Part shown: piece by piece, positions 8,354 through 17,896 of the stretch
How the letters are laid out: each line of letters begins with the position of its first letter
Numbering within the stretch: position 1 is the first letter of the stretch
Assembly: GCF_035946055.1 (NCBI RefSeq)
Contig: NZ_CP108364.1
Location: 1,054,001 to 1,118,000, forward strand
DNA length: 64,000 nucleotides
Origin: Streptomyces sp. NBC_01341
Lineage (GTDB): Bacteria; Actinomycetota; Actinomycetes; Streptomycetales; Streptomycetaceae
Direction of reading: 5' to 3'
The notes under the pieces: model-generated
Seen by the model: only the letters and a program-made list of their open reading frames with translations
Database searches by the model: none
What the model was told of the DNA's origin: nothing
Position numbers and translations under genes: made by a program

Positions 8354-10336
8354 TCAGCTCTCCTTCCGCTGGCGGCGGGCGGTGGGCTGGGTGACACGGT
8401 CCAGCATCAGTCCGAGGCAGACGATGGCGGCGCCCGCGACGAGACCGGTGGCCAGGTCGCCCTGCGCCAGGCCGAACACGACGTCGTAGCCCAGCGCGCC
8501 GGAGCCGACGAGTCCGCCGATGATGACGACGGCGAGGACCAGCACGACTCCCTGGTTCACGGCCAGCAGCAACGCGGGCCTGGCCAGCGGGATCTGCACC
8601 TGCCGAAGCTGCTGGCCGCTGGTGGCGCCGAGCGAGCGCGCGCACTCCATCGCGGCGGGGTCGACGCCCCGCAGGCCCTGGGTGGTGATGCGGACGACGG
8701 CGGGCAGTGCGTAGACCACCGCGGCCGCCGCGGCAGGGGCGCGGCCGACCCCGAAGAGGGCGACGACCGGGATGAGGTAGACGAACTGCGGCATCGTCTG
8801 GAAGACGTCCAGGACGGGTCGCAGCAGCCGCTCGAAGCGCCTGCTGCGTGCGGCGCCGACGGCGATGGCGAAGCCGAGGACCAGGGTGACCGCGACAGCG
8901 GCGATGACCTGGCTGAGCGTGTCCATCGACAGGTCCCACACGCCGAGGACCCCGATGGCCGCCATGGCCAGTACGGCGGTGAGCGCCGTACGCCAGGTGC
9001 CTATCGTCCACGCGAGGGCGGCGACGATCAGGAGCACGGACCACCAGGGCAGCCCCTGCAGCCCGCTGCGCAGCGGGTTGAGGATCCAGCTGGTGAAGTG
9101 CGCGGCCCAGTCGGCGGTTCCGCCGATGACGGGGACGCCTGTGTAGAGATGGTCGACCATCCAGTCCTTGGCCGTGTTGACGGGCCCCGCGACGGCGACG
9201 ACGCCGCCGTCGGGCCAGAGACGGCCCCCGGTGAAGCGGCCCGCCACGGCCACGACTGCGGCGGCCAGGGCGGCGATCCCCCAGCCGCGCGCTCCTCGCA
9301 GGGCGGCGGGGCCGGTGGGCTCCGTACCGATCCTCCGGCCGGCCGCCTCGGTCGTGCGGTCCAGAACGACGGCCAGCAGCACAATGGGTATGCCGGCGGC
9401 GAGCGCCGCGCCGACGTCGACGGAGGACAGCGCCTGGTAGACGCGGTCACCGAGACCACCGGCACCGATGACGGAGGCGATGACGGCCATGGAGAGCGCC
9501 ATCATGATGGTCTGGTTGAGCCCGAGGAGCAGTTCCTTGCGGGCCAGTGGCAGCCGGGCGGTCAGCAGACGCTGCCGGCCGGTCGCGCCGAGCGAGGCGA
9601 CGGCCTCCATGACTCCCGCGTCGGCGCCGCGCAGTCCGAGCGCGGTGAGCCGGGCCATCGGCGGGGCGGCGTAGACGACGGTCGCGAGGACCGCGCCGGG
9701 CACGCCGATGCCGAAGACCAGCACGACGGGCAGCAGATAGGCGAAGGCCGGCAGCACCTGCATGGTGTCCAGCACGGGGCGAAGGACGCGGAACGTACGG
9801 TCCGAGAGCCCGCCCGCGAGCCCGAGGACCAGACCCAGCACCACGGAGGCCAGCACCGCGACGATCATCAGGGCCAGGGTCTGCATGGTCGGCACCCACA
9901 TGCCGAGCACTCCGCAGACGAGGAAGGACAGACCGGCGGTCAGCGCCAGGCGCCATCCGGCCGCCCGCCACGCGACGAGCGCGGCGACGGCGGTGACGCC
10001 CGCCCAGCCGAGGGCGAGCAGCGTGAGGTAGACGGCGCGCACCGACAGGACGACGGCGTTGCTGATGTGCCCGAAGAAGTAGAGGAACAGCGGGTGGCTG
10101 TCCCGGTTGCCGATGATCCAGTCGTTGACCTCGCCGAGGGGGCCGGTCAGGTCCACGGTGAGGGCGCCGGGCCAGGCACCGCCGCCCCAGCGGGCGTGCA
10201 CGACGGGGACCGCGACTGCGGCGACCGCCATCAGCAGGAGGATCTTCCCGAGGGCCGGCCGGCCACGCAGGGCGGCGAGCGGGCCGCTGCCCGGAGGGCC
10301 GGCGGCGGTGCGTGTGGTCGCTTGTGCGGTGGCCAT
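8354..10336 (-). CDS. proW: Glycine betaine ABC transporter permease, duplicated fused form
   Basis: 660 aa, about twice the length of a single ProW/OpuAB permease. Two BPD_transp_1 domains lie in tandem, each with a coupling-loop motif: MEAVASLGATGRQ near residue 250 and MECARSLGATSGQ near residue 560. One polypeptide can therefore supply both membrane halves. Start ATG and the upstream ATPase stop overlap as ATGA, and its stop is one base from the lipoprotein start, so ATPase, permease and binding protein are translated together. The domain duplication is a known actinobacterial variant of this system. Confidence 0.93.
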   Translation of the reverse strand: MATAQATTRTAAGPPGSGPLAALRGRPALGKILLLMAVAAVAVPVVHARWGGGAWPGALTVDLTGPLGEVNDWIIGNRDSHPLFLYFFGHISNAVVLSVRAVYLTLLALGWAGVTAVAALVAWRAAGWRLALTAGLSFLVCGVLGMWVPTMQTLALMIVAVLASVVLGLVLGLAGGLSDRTFRVLRPVLDTMQVLPAFAYLLPVVLVFGIGVPGAVLATVVYAAPPMARLTALGLRGADAGVMEAVASLGATGRQRLLTARLPLARKELLLGLNQTIMMALSMAVIASVIGAGGLGDRVYQALSSVDVGAALAAGIPIVLLAVVLDRTTEAAGRRIGTEPTGPAALRGARGWGIAALAAAVVAVAGRFTGGRLWPDGGVVAVAGPVNTAKDWMVDHLYTGVPVIGGTADWAAHFTSWILNPLRSGLQGLPWWSVLLIVAALAWTIGTWRTALTAVLAMAAIGVLGVWDLSMDTLSQVIAAVAVTLVLGFAIAVGAARSRRFERLLRPVLDVFQTMPQFVYLIPVVALFGVGRAPAAAAAVVYALPAVVRITTQGLRGVDPAAMECARSLGATSGQQLRQVQIPLARPALLLAVNQGVVLVLAVVIIGGLVGSGALGYDVVFGLAQGDLATGLVAGAAIVCLGLMLDRVTQPTARRQRKES

Positions 10337-11388
10337 CAGACGGTCACCCCACGGGCTCCCGTGCCCGCGACCACATCGAGCAGGCAGGCGTGGTCGACGA
10401 CCCCGAGCAGCCTGCCGTCCTCCATCACCCGGGCGACGGAACCGCCCGAGCGGGAGACGGCCTCGATGGCCTCGGAGACGGTGGCCCCGGGCCGTACGGC
10501 CGGACCGCCGTCCGCGTCCCCGGCGGCCGGCGGGCGCATGGCGGTGGCGACGGTGAGGACCTGCTCGCGCGGTACGTCGCGGACGAACTCGCGTACGTAG
10601 TCGTCGGCGGGCGAGCCGACGATCTCCTCGGGGGTCCCGACCTGCACGATGCCGCCGTCACGCATCAGCGCGATGCGGGTGCCCAGCCGGAGCGCCTCGC
10701 TGAGGTCGTGGGTGATGAAGACCATCGTGCGGCCCTCCTCGCGGTGCAGCCGGACGACCTCGTCCTGCATCTCGCGGCGGATGAGCGGGTCGAGGGCGCT
10801 GAAGGGCTCGTCGAAGAGCAGTACGGACGGGTCGACGGCGAGGGCTCGGGCGAGCCCGACGCGCTGCTGCTGGCCGCCGGAGAGCTGGGCCGGGCGGCGG
10901 TCCTCGAGCCCGGCGAGGCCGACCTTCTCCACCAGTCCGGCGGCCTTGGCGCGCCGCTCGGACTTGCCGAGGCCCTGGATCTCCAGGCCGTAGGCGACGT
11001 TGTCGAGGACGGTGCGGTGCGGCAGCAGACCGAAGTGCTGGAAGACCATCGCGGCACGGTGGCGGCGCAGTTCGCGCAGCCGGGTGGTGTCCATCGCGAG
11101 GACGTCCTCGCCGTCGATGGCGAGGGTGCCGCTGGTGGGTTCGATGAGCCGGGTCAGACAGCGCACGAGCGTGGACTTGCCGGATCCCGACAGGCCCATG
11201 ACGACGAAGACCTCGCCCTTCTCCACGTCGAAGGAGACATCACGCACTGCGGCGGTGCAGCCGGTGCGCTCGCGCAGTTCGGCGGGCGGCAGGGCGGCGT
11301 ACTCGCTGCCGGGGATGCGGTCGGCCTTGGGGCCGAAGACCTTCCAGAGGTCCTTGACGCTGAACACGGGGGTACGGGCTTCGGTCAT
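10336..11388 (-). CDS. proV: Glycine betaine ABC transporter ATP-binding protein
   Basis: 350 aa. The ATPase domain has Walker A GLSGSGKS, signature LSGGQQQR, Walker [12 protein letters not shown] and the H-loop FITHDLSEA. The extended N-terminus before the Walker A and the family-specific [18 protein letters not shown] identify the ProV/OpuAA class. The C-terminal region after residue about 270 (ending [19 protein letters not shown]) looks like CBS-type sequence, which senses ionic strength in related OpuA transporters. Its ATG overlaps the stop of the GMC dehydrogenase gene (ATGA), tying synthesis and uptake of betaine into one translation unit. Confidence 0.93.
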   Translation of the reverse strand: MTEARTPVFSVKDLWKVFGPKADRIPGSEYAALPPAELRERTGCTAAVRDVSFDVEKGEVFVVMGLSGSGKSTLVRCLTRLIEPTSGTLAIDGEDVLAMDTTRLRELRRHRAAMVFQHFGLLPHRTVLDNVAYGLEIQGLGKSERRAKAAGLVEKVGLAGLEDRRPAQLSGGQQQRVGLARALAVDPSVLLFDEPFSALDPLIRREMQDEVVRLHREEGRTMVFITHDLSEALRLGTRIALMRDGGIVQVGTPEEIVGSPADDYVREFVRDVPREQVLTVATAMRPPAAGDADGGPAVRPGATVSEAIEAVSRSGGSVARVMEDGRLLGVVDHACLLDVVAGTGARGVTV

Positions 11389-12956
11389 CGGACATCGCCT
11401 CCGGTGGTCGGGGTCGCTCGGAGCAGTTCGGCGCACTTCTCGCCCACCATCAGCACGCCGATCATGGGGTTCACCGCGGGCATGGTCGGGAAGACGGACG
11501 CGTCGGCGATCCGGATGCCCTCCAGGCCCTGGATCCGCAGCTGCGGGTCGACGACGGCGGTGGGGTCGCCCGCGGCTCCCATGCGGCAGGTGCCCGCCGG
11601 GTGGTAGACGGTGTGCGCGACCTTGCGGGCGTACTCGCTGATGTCCTCGTCGGACGTGACCTCGGGCCCCGGGCACACCTCGCGCTTGAGCCAGTGGGCG
11701 AGCGGCTCGGTCCTCGCTATCTCGCGGGCGAGCTTGATCCCGTCGACCAGCGTGCGGCCGTCGTAGTCGTCCTCGTCGGTGAAGTAGCGGAAGTCCAGGG
11801 CGGGCTTCACCTCGGGGTCGGCGCTCGTGAGGTACAGGCGGCCGCGGCTGCGCGGCTTGGGGATGTTCGGGGTCATCGACACACCGTGCGCGGGCTTCTC
11901 GTAGCCGAGGCGCTCCGGGTTGTCGGTGAAGGGGATCTGGTAGAAGTGGAACATCAGGTCGGGGCCCCGGGATCCGGGGTCGCGCCGGACGAAGAGGCCG
12001 GCGTCGGAGTCCATCGCGGAGTTCTCCGGAATGGGGCCGTCCGTCTCCCACACGATGACCGACTCGGGGTGGTCGAGCAGGTTCTCGCCGACGCCGGGCG
12101 CGTCGTGGACGACGGGAATGCCGAGCCCCGCCAGGTCCTTCGCCGGACCGACACCGGAGTGCATGAGCAGCCGGGGCGTGTCGACCGCACCCGCGCAGAC
12201 GATGACCTCGCGCGTGGCGCGCAGCAGCTGCTCCTCGCCGTCCTTGGTGCGTACGTGCACACCGGTGGCACGGTTGCCGTCGAACTCCAGCCGGTACGCC
12301 CATGTCTCCAGCAGGATCGAGAGGTTGGGGCGGTCGCCGGCCTCGATGTGCGGGTGGAGGTAGGCGACGGACGCCGAGGAGCGCTTGTTGTTCTCCGGGT
12401 GGTACGCCAGGTCGAAGAAGCCCGCACCCTCGTGGAACGGCTTGCGGTTGAATCCCTCCACCCTCGGGACGCCGGCCGCCGCCTGGGCCGCGTCGACGAA
12501 GTCGCGGGCGATGGCGTTCCGGTCCTTCTCGTCCACGGGCACGATGTTGTTGCGCAGCCGGGCGAAGTAGGGGTCCATGGACGCCGCGTCCCAGCCCTCG
12601 GCGCCGGACTCGGCCCACTCGTCCCAGTCGCCGGGCAGCGGCTTGAAGCTGATCAGCGTGTTGTGCGAGGAGCAGCCTCCCAGCACCCGGGCCCTGCTGT
12701 GCCGGATGTGGGAGTTGCCGCGTGGCTGCTCCGTTGTGGGGTAGTCGTAGTCGAGGTCTCCCCCGAGCAGGCCGAGCCAGCGGCGGAGCGTGAGGACGTC
12801 CTCGCGGTCGATGTCCGTCGGCCCGCCCTCGATCACGGTGACGGTGACGTCGGGGTCCTCGGTCAGCCGGGAGGCGATGACCGATCCTGCGGTGCCTCCT
12901 CCGACGATCACGAAGTCGACGGGTCCGGGGCGTGCGGTGCTGGGGGACGGGGGCAT
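11385..12956 (-). CDS. betA: GMC-family oxidoreductase, likely choline dehydrogenase
   Basis: 523 aa, FAD-dependent. The N-terminal dinucleotide fold is [19 protein letters not shown]. The GMC signature region includes [11 protein letters not shown]. The C-terminal active site has HPAGTCRMG and, close to the end, [13 protein letters not shown]. The expected reaction is choline to betaine aldehyde. That assignment rests on the neighbours: a betaine-aldehyde-dehydrogenase-like gene upstream and a betaine transporter downstream. The ATG at 12956 follows AAGGAG, while the frame open beyond it encodes low-complexity Arg/Ser/Thr sequence. GMC enzymes also act on other alcohols, so substrate identity is inference. 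Confidence 0.85.
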   Translation of the reverse strand: MPPSPSTARPGPVDFVIVGGGTAGSVIASRLTEDPDVTVTVIEGGPTDIDREDVLTLRRWLGLLGGDLDYDYPTTEQPRGNSHIRHSRARVLGGCSSHNTLISFKPLPGDWDEWAESGAEGWDAASMDPYFARLRNNIVPVDEKDRNAIARDFVDAAQAAAGVPRVEGFNRKPFHEGAGFFDLAYHPENNKRSSASVAYLHPHIEAGDRPNLSILLETWAYRLEFDGNRATGVHVRTKDGEEQLLRATREVIVCAGAVDTPRLLMHSGVGPAKDLAGLGIPVVHDAPGVGENLLDHPESVIVWETDGPIPENSAMDSDAGLFVRRDPGSRGPDLMFHFYQIPFTDNPERLGYEKPAHGVSMTPNIPKPRSRGRLYLTSADPEVKPALDFRYFTDEDDYDGRTLVDGIKLAREIARTEPLAHWLKREVCPGPEVTSDEDISEYARKVAHTVYHPAGTCRMGAAGDPTAVVDPQLRIQGLEGIRIADASVFPTMPAVNPMIGVLMVGEKCAELLRATPTTGGDVR

Positions 12957-13004
12957 CGGTTGCTCCTTCTGCAAGGTGCTGACGTGTGCGTGCTGCTGCG
13001 AACA

Positions 13005-13112
13005 GCCGGGCGGGTGGGGGGAGATGCGTTCAGCCCGGAACGCCGGGCGGGTGGGGGAAGACGCGTGGGACGGCCGAGTCGTGTACAGCCGGGCGGGGGC
13101 GTTGCGTTCAGC
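13005..13112. repeat. Three imperfect direct repeats between betB and betA
   Basis: The unit GCCGGGCGGGTGGGGG followed by A/G-rich sequence and a GCGT core appears at 13005-13033, 13042-13066 and, shorter, 13088-13112. The last copy overlaps the 3' end of the aldehyde dehydrogenase gene. The function is unknown; RNA structure between the two cistrons or slippage-generated sequence are possible. Confidence 0.6.
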
Positions 13113-14640
13113 CGGCGAACCAGCGCTGGGGGCGCGGGTTGAGGTTCTGGTAGATGTGCTTGGCCTCGCGGTACTCCGCGAGGCCGGCGGGGCCGAGCTC
13201 ACGGCCCGTGCCGGACTTGCCGAAGCCTCCCCACTCGGCCTGCGGGAGGTAGGGGTGGTAGTCGTTGATCCAGACGGTGCCGTGCCGCAGCCGGCCGGCG
13301 ACGCGCCGGGCGCGGCCGGCGTCGGTGGTCCACACCGCGCCGGCCAGTCCGTAGTCGGTGTCGTTGGCCAGCGTGACGGCCTCTTCCTCGGTACGGAAGG
13401 TCTCGACGGTGAGGATCGGGCCGAACGTCTCCTCGCGGACCACCTTCATCTCCCGGTGGCAGCCGTCCAGGACCGTCGGGCGGTAGAAGTAGCCGCCGGC
13501 GGGCCGGACGTCCGAGGGTTCGGGGCGCGCGCCGCCGGAACGGACCACCGCACCTTCCTCACGGGCGGACGCCACGTAGGCCTCCACCTTGGCGAGCTGC
13601 TGCGAGGAGACCAGCGGGCCGCACTCGACGCCGTCCACGGTGCCCCGGCCGAGCCGGATCGCGTCGGCGCGACGGGCGAGCTCGGTCACGAAGCGCTCCC
13701 GGACCGATTCCTCGACGATGAGCCGGGCACCGGCGGAGCAGACCTGGCCGCTGTGGAAGAACGCGGCGTTGAGCGCCTGGTCGACCGCGGTGTCGAACCC
13801 GCTCTCGGTGGCGCACGCGTCGGCGAAGACGACGTTGGGGTTCTTGCCGCCCAGCTCCAGGGCGACCTTCTTGACCGTCGGCGCTGCGGCCTGGGCCACC
13901 TTCGTGCCGCTGGCGAGGCCGCCGGTGAAGGAGACCATGTCGACGTCCGGGTGCTCGGACAGCCTGGCTCCGACGGGGTCACCCGCGCCGGTGACGAGGT
14001 TGGCAGCCCCGGCCGGGAGTCCTGCCTCCGCGAGCAGCCGGATCAGGTGGACGGTGGAGAGGGGGGTCACCTCGCTGGGCTTGAGCACGAACGTGTTGCC
14101 GGCGGCGAGGGCGGGGGCGATCTTCCAGCTGGCCTGGAGCAGGGGGTAGTTCCAGGGGGCGATCAGGGCGCAGACGCCGACCGGCTCGTGCACGACGATG
14201 CTGTGCACGTCGGGGTCGCCGGCGTCGACGACCCTGCCGCCGCTCTCGTTCATGACGAGGTCGGCGAAGTAGCGGAAGGCATTGGTCACGTCGTCGACGT
14301 CGACGCGGCCCTCCTCCAGGGTCTTTCCGGTGTCACGGCTCTCGGTGATCGCGATCTCCTCCCGGTCCCGCTGGAGGAGGTCCGCGACACGGCGCAGGAG
14401 TCCGGCCCGCTCGGCCACGGGCCTGTGGGGCCAGGGGCCGTCGTCGAAGGCGCGGCGCGCGGCTGCCACCGCGGCGTCGGTGTCCTCGGCGCCGCCCTCG
14501 GAGACGAGGGTCAGGACGGTGGCGTCGGCGGGGTCCAGGATCTCGCGCGTGTCGCCCGAGGCCGCGGCGCGCCAGGTGCCGTCGATGTGGATGGTCTCCA
14601 GTGCCGCTGCCGGACTGGCCGACGAGAGGTGAGCCGACAT
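13108..14640 (-). CDS. betB: Betaine-aldehyde dehydrogenase family enzyme
   Basis: 510 aa, a full-length NAD(P)-dependent aldehyde dehydrogenase. Visible motifs are PWNYPLLQASWK in the cofactor-binding half, FTGG before the catalytic region, the Glu in LELGGKNP and the catalytic Cys in FFHSGQVCSAGARL. It most resembles BetB, which oxidises betaine aldehyde to glycine betaine. It is the first gene of the operon that continues with the GMC dehydrogenase and betaine transporter. The ATG at 14640 has GGAAGG about ten bases upstream; the longer in-frame extension has no family similarity. A 151-bp gap with direct repeats separates it from the next gene. Confidence 0.9.
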   Translation of the reverse strand: MSAHLSSASPAAALETIHIDGTWRAAASGDTREILDPADATVLTLVSEGGAEDTDAAVAAARRAFDDGPWPHRPVAERAGLLRRVADLLQRDREEIAITESRDTGKTLEEGRVDVDDVTNAFRYFADLVMNESGGRVVDAGDPDVHSIVVHEPVGVCALIAPWNYPLLQASWKIAPALAAGNTFVLKPSEVTPLSTVHLIRLLAEAGLPAGAANLVTGAGDPVGARLSEHPDVDMVSFTGGLASGTKVAQAAAPTVKKVALELGGKNPNVVFADACATESGFDTAVDQALNAAFFHSGQVCSAGARLIVEESVRERFVTELARRADAIRLGRGTVDGVECGPLVSSQQLAKVEAYVASAREEGAVVRSGGARPEPSDVRPAGGYFYRPTVLDGCHREMKVVREETFGPILTVETFRTEEEAVTLANDTDYGLAGAVWTTDAGRARRVAGRLRHGTVWINDYHPYLPQAEWGGFGKSGTGRELGPAGLAEYREAKHIYQNLNPRPQRWFAG

Positions 14641-15298
14641 AGAGCGATCTGCCTTCCGTGCCTGAGTTGCTCCGCACCGGTCCGGCCGAGCACTGTTCCG
14701 CGCCGGTGGACCGGGATGGGGGCACACCAGCAGCCCGGACACCTCTCCGGTCCGGCGGAATGTATGCCGAGAAATTCACCCTGGGTGATGCGACTCACTG
14801 CGGCGACCCGTCGGCGGGGGGACGTGAGCCGCGCAGGCCGGGGAAAATTACGGGAGGATACGGCCCGAAGCCGGCAGCCCTCCGAGAAATGACCGGGTTA
14901 CGGACGGGGTGCGGCCGCCGCGTGCGTGCGTACGGGGGCTCCCTGCGCGCGTGGACACGTCGGCGCGGGTGCGTGCGTTACCGGATGGATACCCTCCGTG
15001 AAGGCCGGGCGGGCGGGCCGTCATCGTGGGGCCCGACCGTGGGCATGGCGGCCCCGGTGTCACGCTACGGCGGTCACCGCGTCGGCCTGTTCCGGCCCGG
15101 TACCGCGCACGTGCCCCGGGACCGGGCCCCGGACCGGCGACGGCTCGCCGGTGACGTGCCCGCCGGTGAGCCGCCCGGTCCAGCTGCCTCGGGGTACGCG
15201 CCACGGGGCCGGCCCTGCCGCGTCAGGCCGGGGCGACACATCCGGGACCCTTTGGCCCAAGGGCAGCGAACCCCGTGGCCTCGGCCCGACGGTTCCGG
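14641..15298. other. Upstream region of the betaine operon, no clear gene
   Basis: This is 658 bp between betB and the SpoIIE phosphatase, both on the minus strand. Open frames here are Arg/Gly/Pro-rich and match nothing. It contains a 13-bp perfect palindrome, TCACCC-T-GGGTGA, at 14776-14788. That lies 136 bp upstream of betB, where an operator could be, but no regulator gene is adjacent. Confidence 0.5.
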
Positions 15299-16543
15299 TC
15301 ACAAGGTCGCGACGACCAGGGTGATGTCGTCACCAGAACTTCCGCTGACGCCGAGTCGATCCAGAGCGACATCGGCGAGGTGCTCTGCATCCAGCCCGGC
15401 GCAGGCGGCTAGGACGGCTCTCAAGCGAGCCAGACCGACATCGATGTCTTCGCCGCGACGCTCTATCAAGCCGTCAGTATAGAGAACGAGAGCGTCGCCA
15501 CGCTTGTACATATGAGCGACTTGCGAGCGGGGGACGTTCTCGGCCCAGACACCCAGTGGCGGGTCGGCGGCGTGATCCAGCAGCTCCGAGCTGCCGTCGG
15601 CGTGCAACAAGATGGGCGGCGGATGTCCCGCGGTGCTGTACACCAACATATGCATGCCGATGTCGATCAGCACTTGTACGGCCGTGGCCGCCGACGCCCC
15701 CTCGACCGAGTGGGCATAATTCCCCAACACCTCCAGCGCTTGCGCGGGCCCGGAATTCGACCGGCTCGCGGCGCCCAATGCGCTACGCAGCATTCCCATG
15801 ACGGCCGCAGCCGCAAGGTCGTGCCCGACCACATCACCCACCGCGACAGTGAAGCGGTTCCCGGGCAAGTCGACCACGTCGAACCAGTCCCCGCAGATAT
15901 CCAGCGAAGCCACCGCCGGCAGATACCGCACAGCGACGTCCTGGTGCTGCGCGAGATCCGGCGATTGCAGCATGGCCTCCTGGAGGGCGACGGCTACCCG
16001 CCGCTCACGGGCATGAGCCTCCTGCAGTTCCTCGGTCAGCCGCCGCGACTCCTGCGCTCTGGCATACAGCTCGGCCCTCATATCCTGCACTCGCCCGCTT
16101 CTGCCCGAGCGGTCGTGGTCGGCATGGCGGGGCTGGACGAACTCTGTCATGTCCTCCACGCGGTGGATGATCAATACCACCTTGCCGTCCGGCCCGGGAA
16201 CGGGGATATGGAATACGGACCACCACCGCTCTTCGAACCTGTCGGAAGCCTGGACGACGGGGATGTCGTATTTCTGCAACGTTATGACGTCCGATTGACC
16301 AGAGGTGAGGACTCGCTGTATCGATGCCGCGGTTCGCTTCTGAGCCCCCACGCCTTCCGGGTCGGCGGGGTTGCCCGGTAGCGCATCGAAAAAATACTGC
16401 CCGACCAGATCTTTCCACGGACGCCCTATCACCCGACAGTAGGCACGATTAGCGGCGACGATCACCAGGTCAGGACCCAGCACCAGGGACGGACTCGGAT
16501 GGGCAGCGAAAAGTGCCTTGTAATCGATCTCCGGTGCCGTCAT
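15299..16543 (-). CDS. PAS-domain PP2C/SpoIIE-type serine phosphatase
   Basis: 414 aa. Residues about 10-130 form a PAS sensor domain (LVIVAANRAYCRVIGRPW). A short helical linker (QESRRLTEELQEAHARERR) follows, then a SpoIIE-type PP2C phosphatase domain to the end. Metal-binding signatures are GDWFDVV, VGDVVGHD, LYTDGLIERRG and the final SGDDITLVV. Such proteins typically dephosphorylate anti-anti-sigma factors and so switch alternative sigma factors on. No anti-sigma partner is adjacent, so the target is unknown. The ATG at 16543 starts just before the PAS domain; an upstream extension lacks domain similarity. Codon use is slightly less GC-biased than the neighbours. Confidence 0.9.
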   Translation of the reverse strand: MTAPEIDYKALFAAHPSPSLVLGPDLVIVAANRAYCRVIGRPWKDLVGQYFFDALPGNPADPEGVGAQKRTAASIQRVLTSGQSDVITLQKYDIPVVQASDRFEERWWSVFHIPVPGPDGKVVLIIHRVEDMTEFVQPRHADHDRSGRSGRVQDMRAELYARAQESRRLTEELQEAHARERRVAVALQEAMLQSPDLAQHQDVAVRYLPAVASLDICGDWFDVVDLPGNRFTVAVGDVVGHDLAAAAVMGMLRSALGAASRSNSGPAQALEVLGNYAHSVEGASAATAVQVLIDIGMHMLVYSTAGHPPPILLHADGSSELLDHAADPPLGVWAENVPRSQVAHMYKRGDALVLYTDGLIERRGEDIDVGLARLRAVLAACAGLDAEHLADVALDRLGVSGSSGDDITLVVATL

Positions 16544-16886
16544 GCGAATCACTGCCAGTCCCCGCTCAGTCCCCGCTAGGTCTGTCTTCCCTTCCAATGT
16601 ACGGAGCACCAGCGCCAGCGTCCCGGCGAGAATCCTGCCAACCAAGATCGACCAGGCTCGCACCACGCCGGCTGATCAACACCCATCCGAGAGACGCGGC
16701 ACGCTGTGACCGGCCGGTCACCTCAACTCGAAACGATGCTCGAACAGGCTGACATTCCTGCAGCCGCCGATATGGCCGAACGGTCAATGGCTATGACAGC
16801 GGCGGCGCACAGTCCGACCACCATGCGTATCGCTGGTCGTGGCACCGGCGAAGAGGAGGGCTTCCCCCTCCCCCTCCGCGCCGCCT
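16544..16886. other. Intergenic, no gene seen
   Basis: This is the upstream region of the phosphatase gene. AT content is somewhat higher than around it, as expected for a promoter region, but no clear -35/-10 pair or dyad could be assigned. Confidence 0.4.
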
Positions 16887-16932
16887 GGTGTCTGCGAGGC
16901 CTCACCCGGCCAGGTGAGGCCTCGCAGACACC
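16887..16932 (-). terminator. Strong hairpin terminator after the ATP-grasp gene
   Basis: A 20-bp perfect stem (16887-16906 paired with 16913-16932, 6-nt loop) lies 43 bases past the stop codon of the ATP-grasp gene on the minus strand. There is no T-run. Confidence 0.85.
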
Positions 16933-16975
16933 TCTTGGTCGCCGCCGGGGCCCCGAAGGTTGCCGTGTCGTCGCG

Positions 16976-17770
16976 TCATGTTCGGCGAAAACGTACGTCC
17001 GCCTCTCCGACTTCGGTCACCGGGCCGGCGGCGCGCAGCACGACATCCAGGGCCCGCGCGGGATCCGCCGCGTAGACGTTGCTGAACCAGGCCATGTTGG
17101 CCTCGACTACCGCCCATCGCCCGGCTTTCGGGCCGTCGTCCCGCCACATCAGACCGACGTCGACCACCACACCGCTGGGCAGGGTGTCCGCACACACTCC
17201 GACCAGCTCGCGGACGAAGGCGCGCACCGCCTGCTCGTCCGCATGCCCGGCGAGCGGCGCGGCATCGAGCCGGCCGTACACGGCGTACTGCGACCCCGTA
17301 ATTATCTCCCCGTCCAGCAGATGGAGGCGGAACTCCCTTACCCAGGTGACGACTTCACTGATCTGGACCAGCGGGTCCGCGTCGCCCTCCGGTCCCGTGG
17401 GCACGCTGAGGGCGCGCCCGTCCTCGTACACGCCGACGGGAAAACTCTTGTCGGTGGGCGGCTTCGCGAAGAACGGCCCCGGCATGCGCCGCGCCTCGGG
17501 AAGGGGCAAACGACTGACGCGCCGACCGGTGAAGGCGTACGGCAGGGCGTCCAGCCAGCCGCTCTCCGGCTCGAGGAGCGCGATCCCGAGTCTGCCGGCG
17601 GCCGAGTCCGCGAAGCGCGGACCGCCGTAGTAGTGCGCCCGGCTCCCGGAGGGCAGGGTCCCGCCGCCGGCCGGGACGACCACGACGTCCATCCCTCGAC
17701 CGCGCGCAGCCTCCGCAAGCAGAGCGGCCGTGACGGAACGGTGCGGGGCGAGGGCGAGGAGGCGGGCCAT
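16976..17770 (-). CDS. ATP-grasp domain protein (DUF4343-like)
   Basis: 264 aa. The C-terminal two thirds show the pattern of a small ATP-grasp fold: the lysine-bearing GPFFAKPPTDKSF near residue 98 and a metal-binding end around VVVDVGLMWRDDG and AVVEANMAWFSNVY. Proteins of this type ligate carboxylates to amines or thiols using ATP; the substrate is unknown. The ATG at 17770 gives MARLLALAPHRSV and removes a Gly/Pro-rich extension that looks non-coding. It lies about 120 bp downstream of the P450 pair on the same strand and ends at a strong hairpin, so it could be the last gene of a P450 transcript. Confidence 0.8.
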   Translation of the reverse strand: MARLLALAPHRSVTAALLAEAARGRGMDVVVVPAGGGTLPSGSRAHYYGGPRFADSAAGRLGIALLEPESGWLDALPYAFTGRRVSRLPLPEARRMPGPFFAKPPTDKSFPVGVYEDGRALSVPTGPEGDADPLVQISEVVTWVREFRLHLLDGEIITGSQYAVYGRLDAAPLAGHADEQAVRAFVRELVGVCADTLPSGVVVDVGLMWRDDGPKAGRWAVVEANMAWFSNVYAADPARALDVVLRAAGPVTEVGEADVRFRRT

Positions 17771-17861
17771 GCCGCCGGAGCCTACGCCCACACGCCCACC
17801 CGTCGGCGGCCCAGGAGCCCCGGCCCCGATCCCACCGGCCCGCCGCCCCCACCCGCCACGC

Positions 17862-17896
17862 GTCACCCGTCACCCGTCACCCGTCACCCGTCACCC
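17862..17896. repeat. Five perfect tandem copies of GTCACCC
   Basis: The 7-bp unit GTCACCC repeats five times without a mismatch. On the minus strand it reads GGGTGAC, and the first TGA in it is the stop codon of the P450 gene. The array therefore starts at that stop and runs into the spacer before the ATP-grasp gene. Confidence 0.9.

Noticed and set aside
8156..10600. Long plus-strand open frame opposite the betaine permease and ATPase
   Set aside because: It is an antisense shadow of high-GC coding sequence: the protein is low-complexity Gly/Asp/Arg/Gln with no domain, and the minus strand carries clear transporter genes.
11601..14892. Long plus-strand frames opposite the betaine dehydrogenase genes
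   Set aside because: Composition is typical of antisense frames in GC-rich DNA and no domain could be identified.
14848..15302. Open frames in the gap upstream of betB
   Set aside because: They have no ribosome binding site, are Arg/Gly/Pro-rich and overlap each other on both strands, so none is better than chance.
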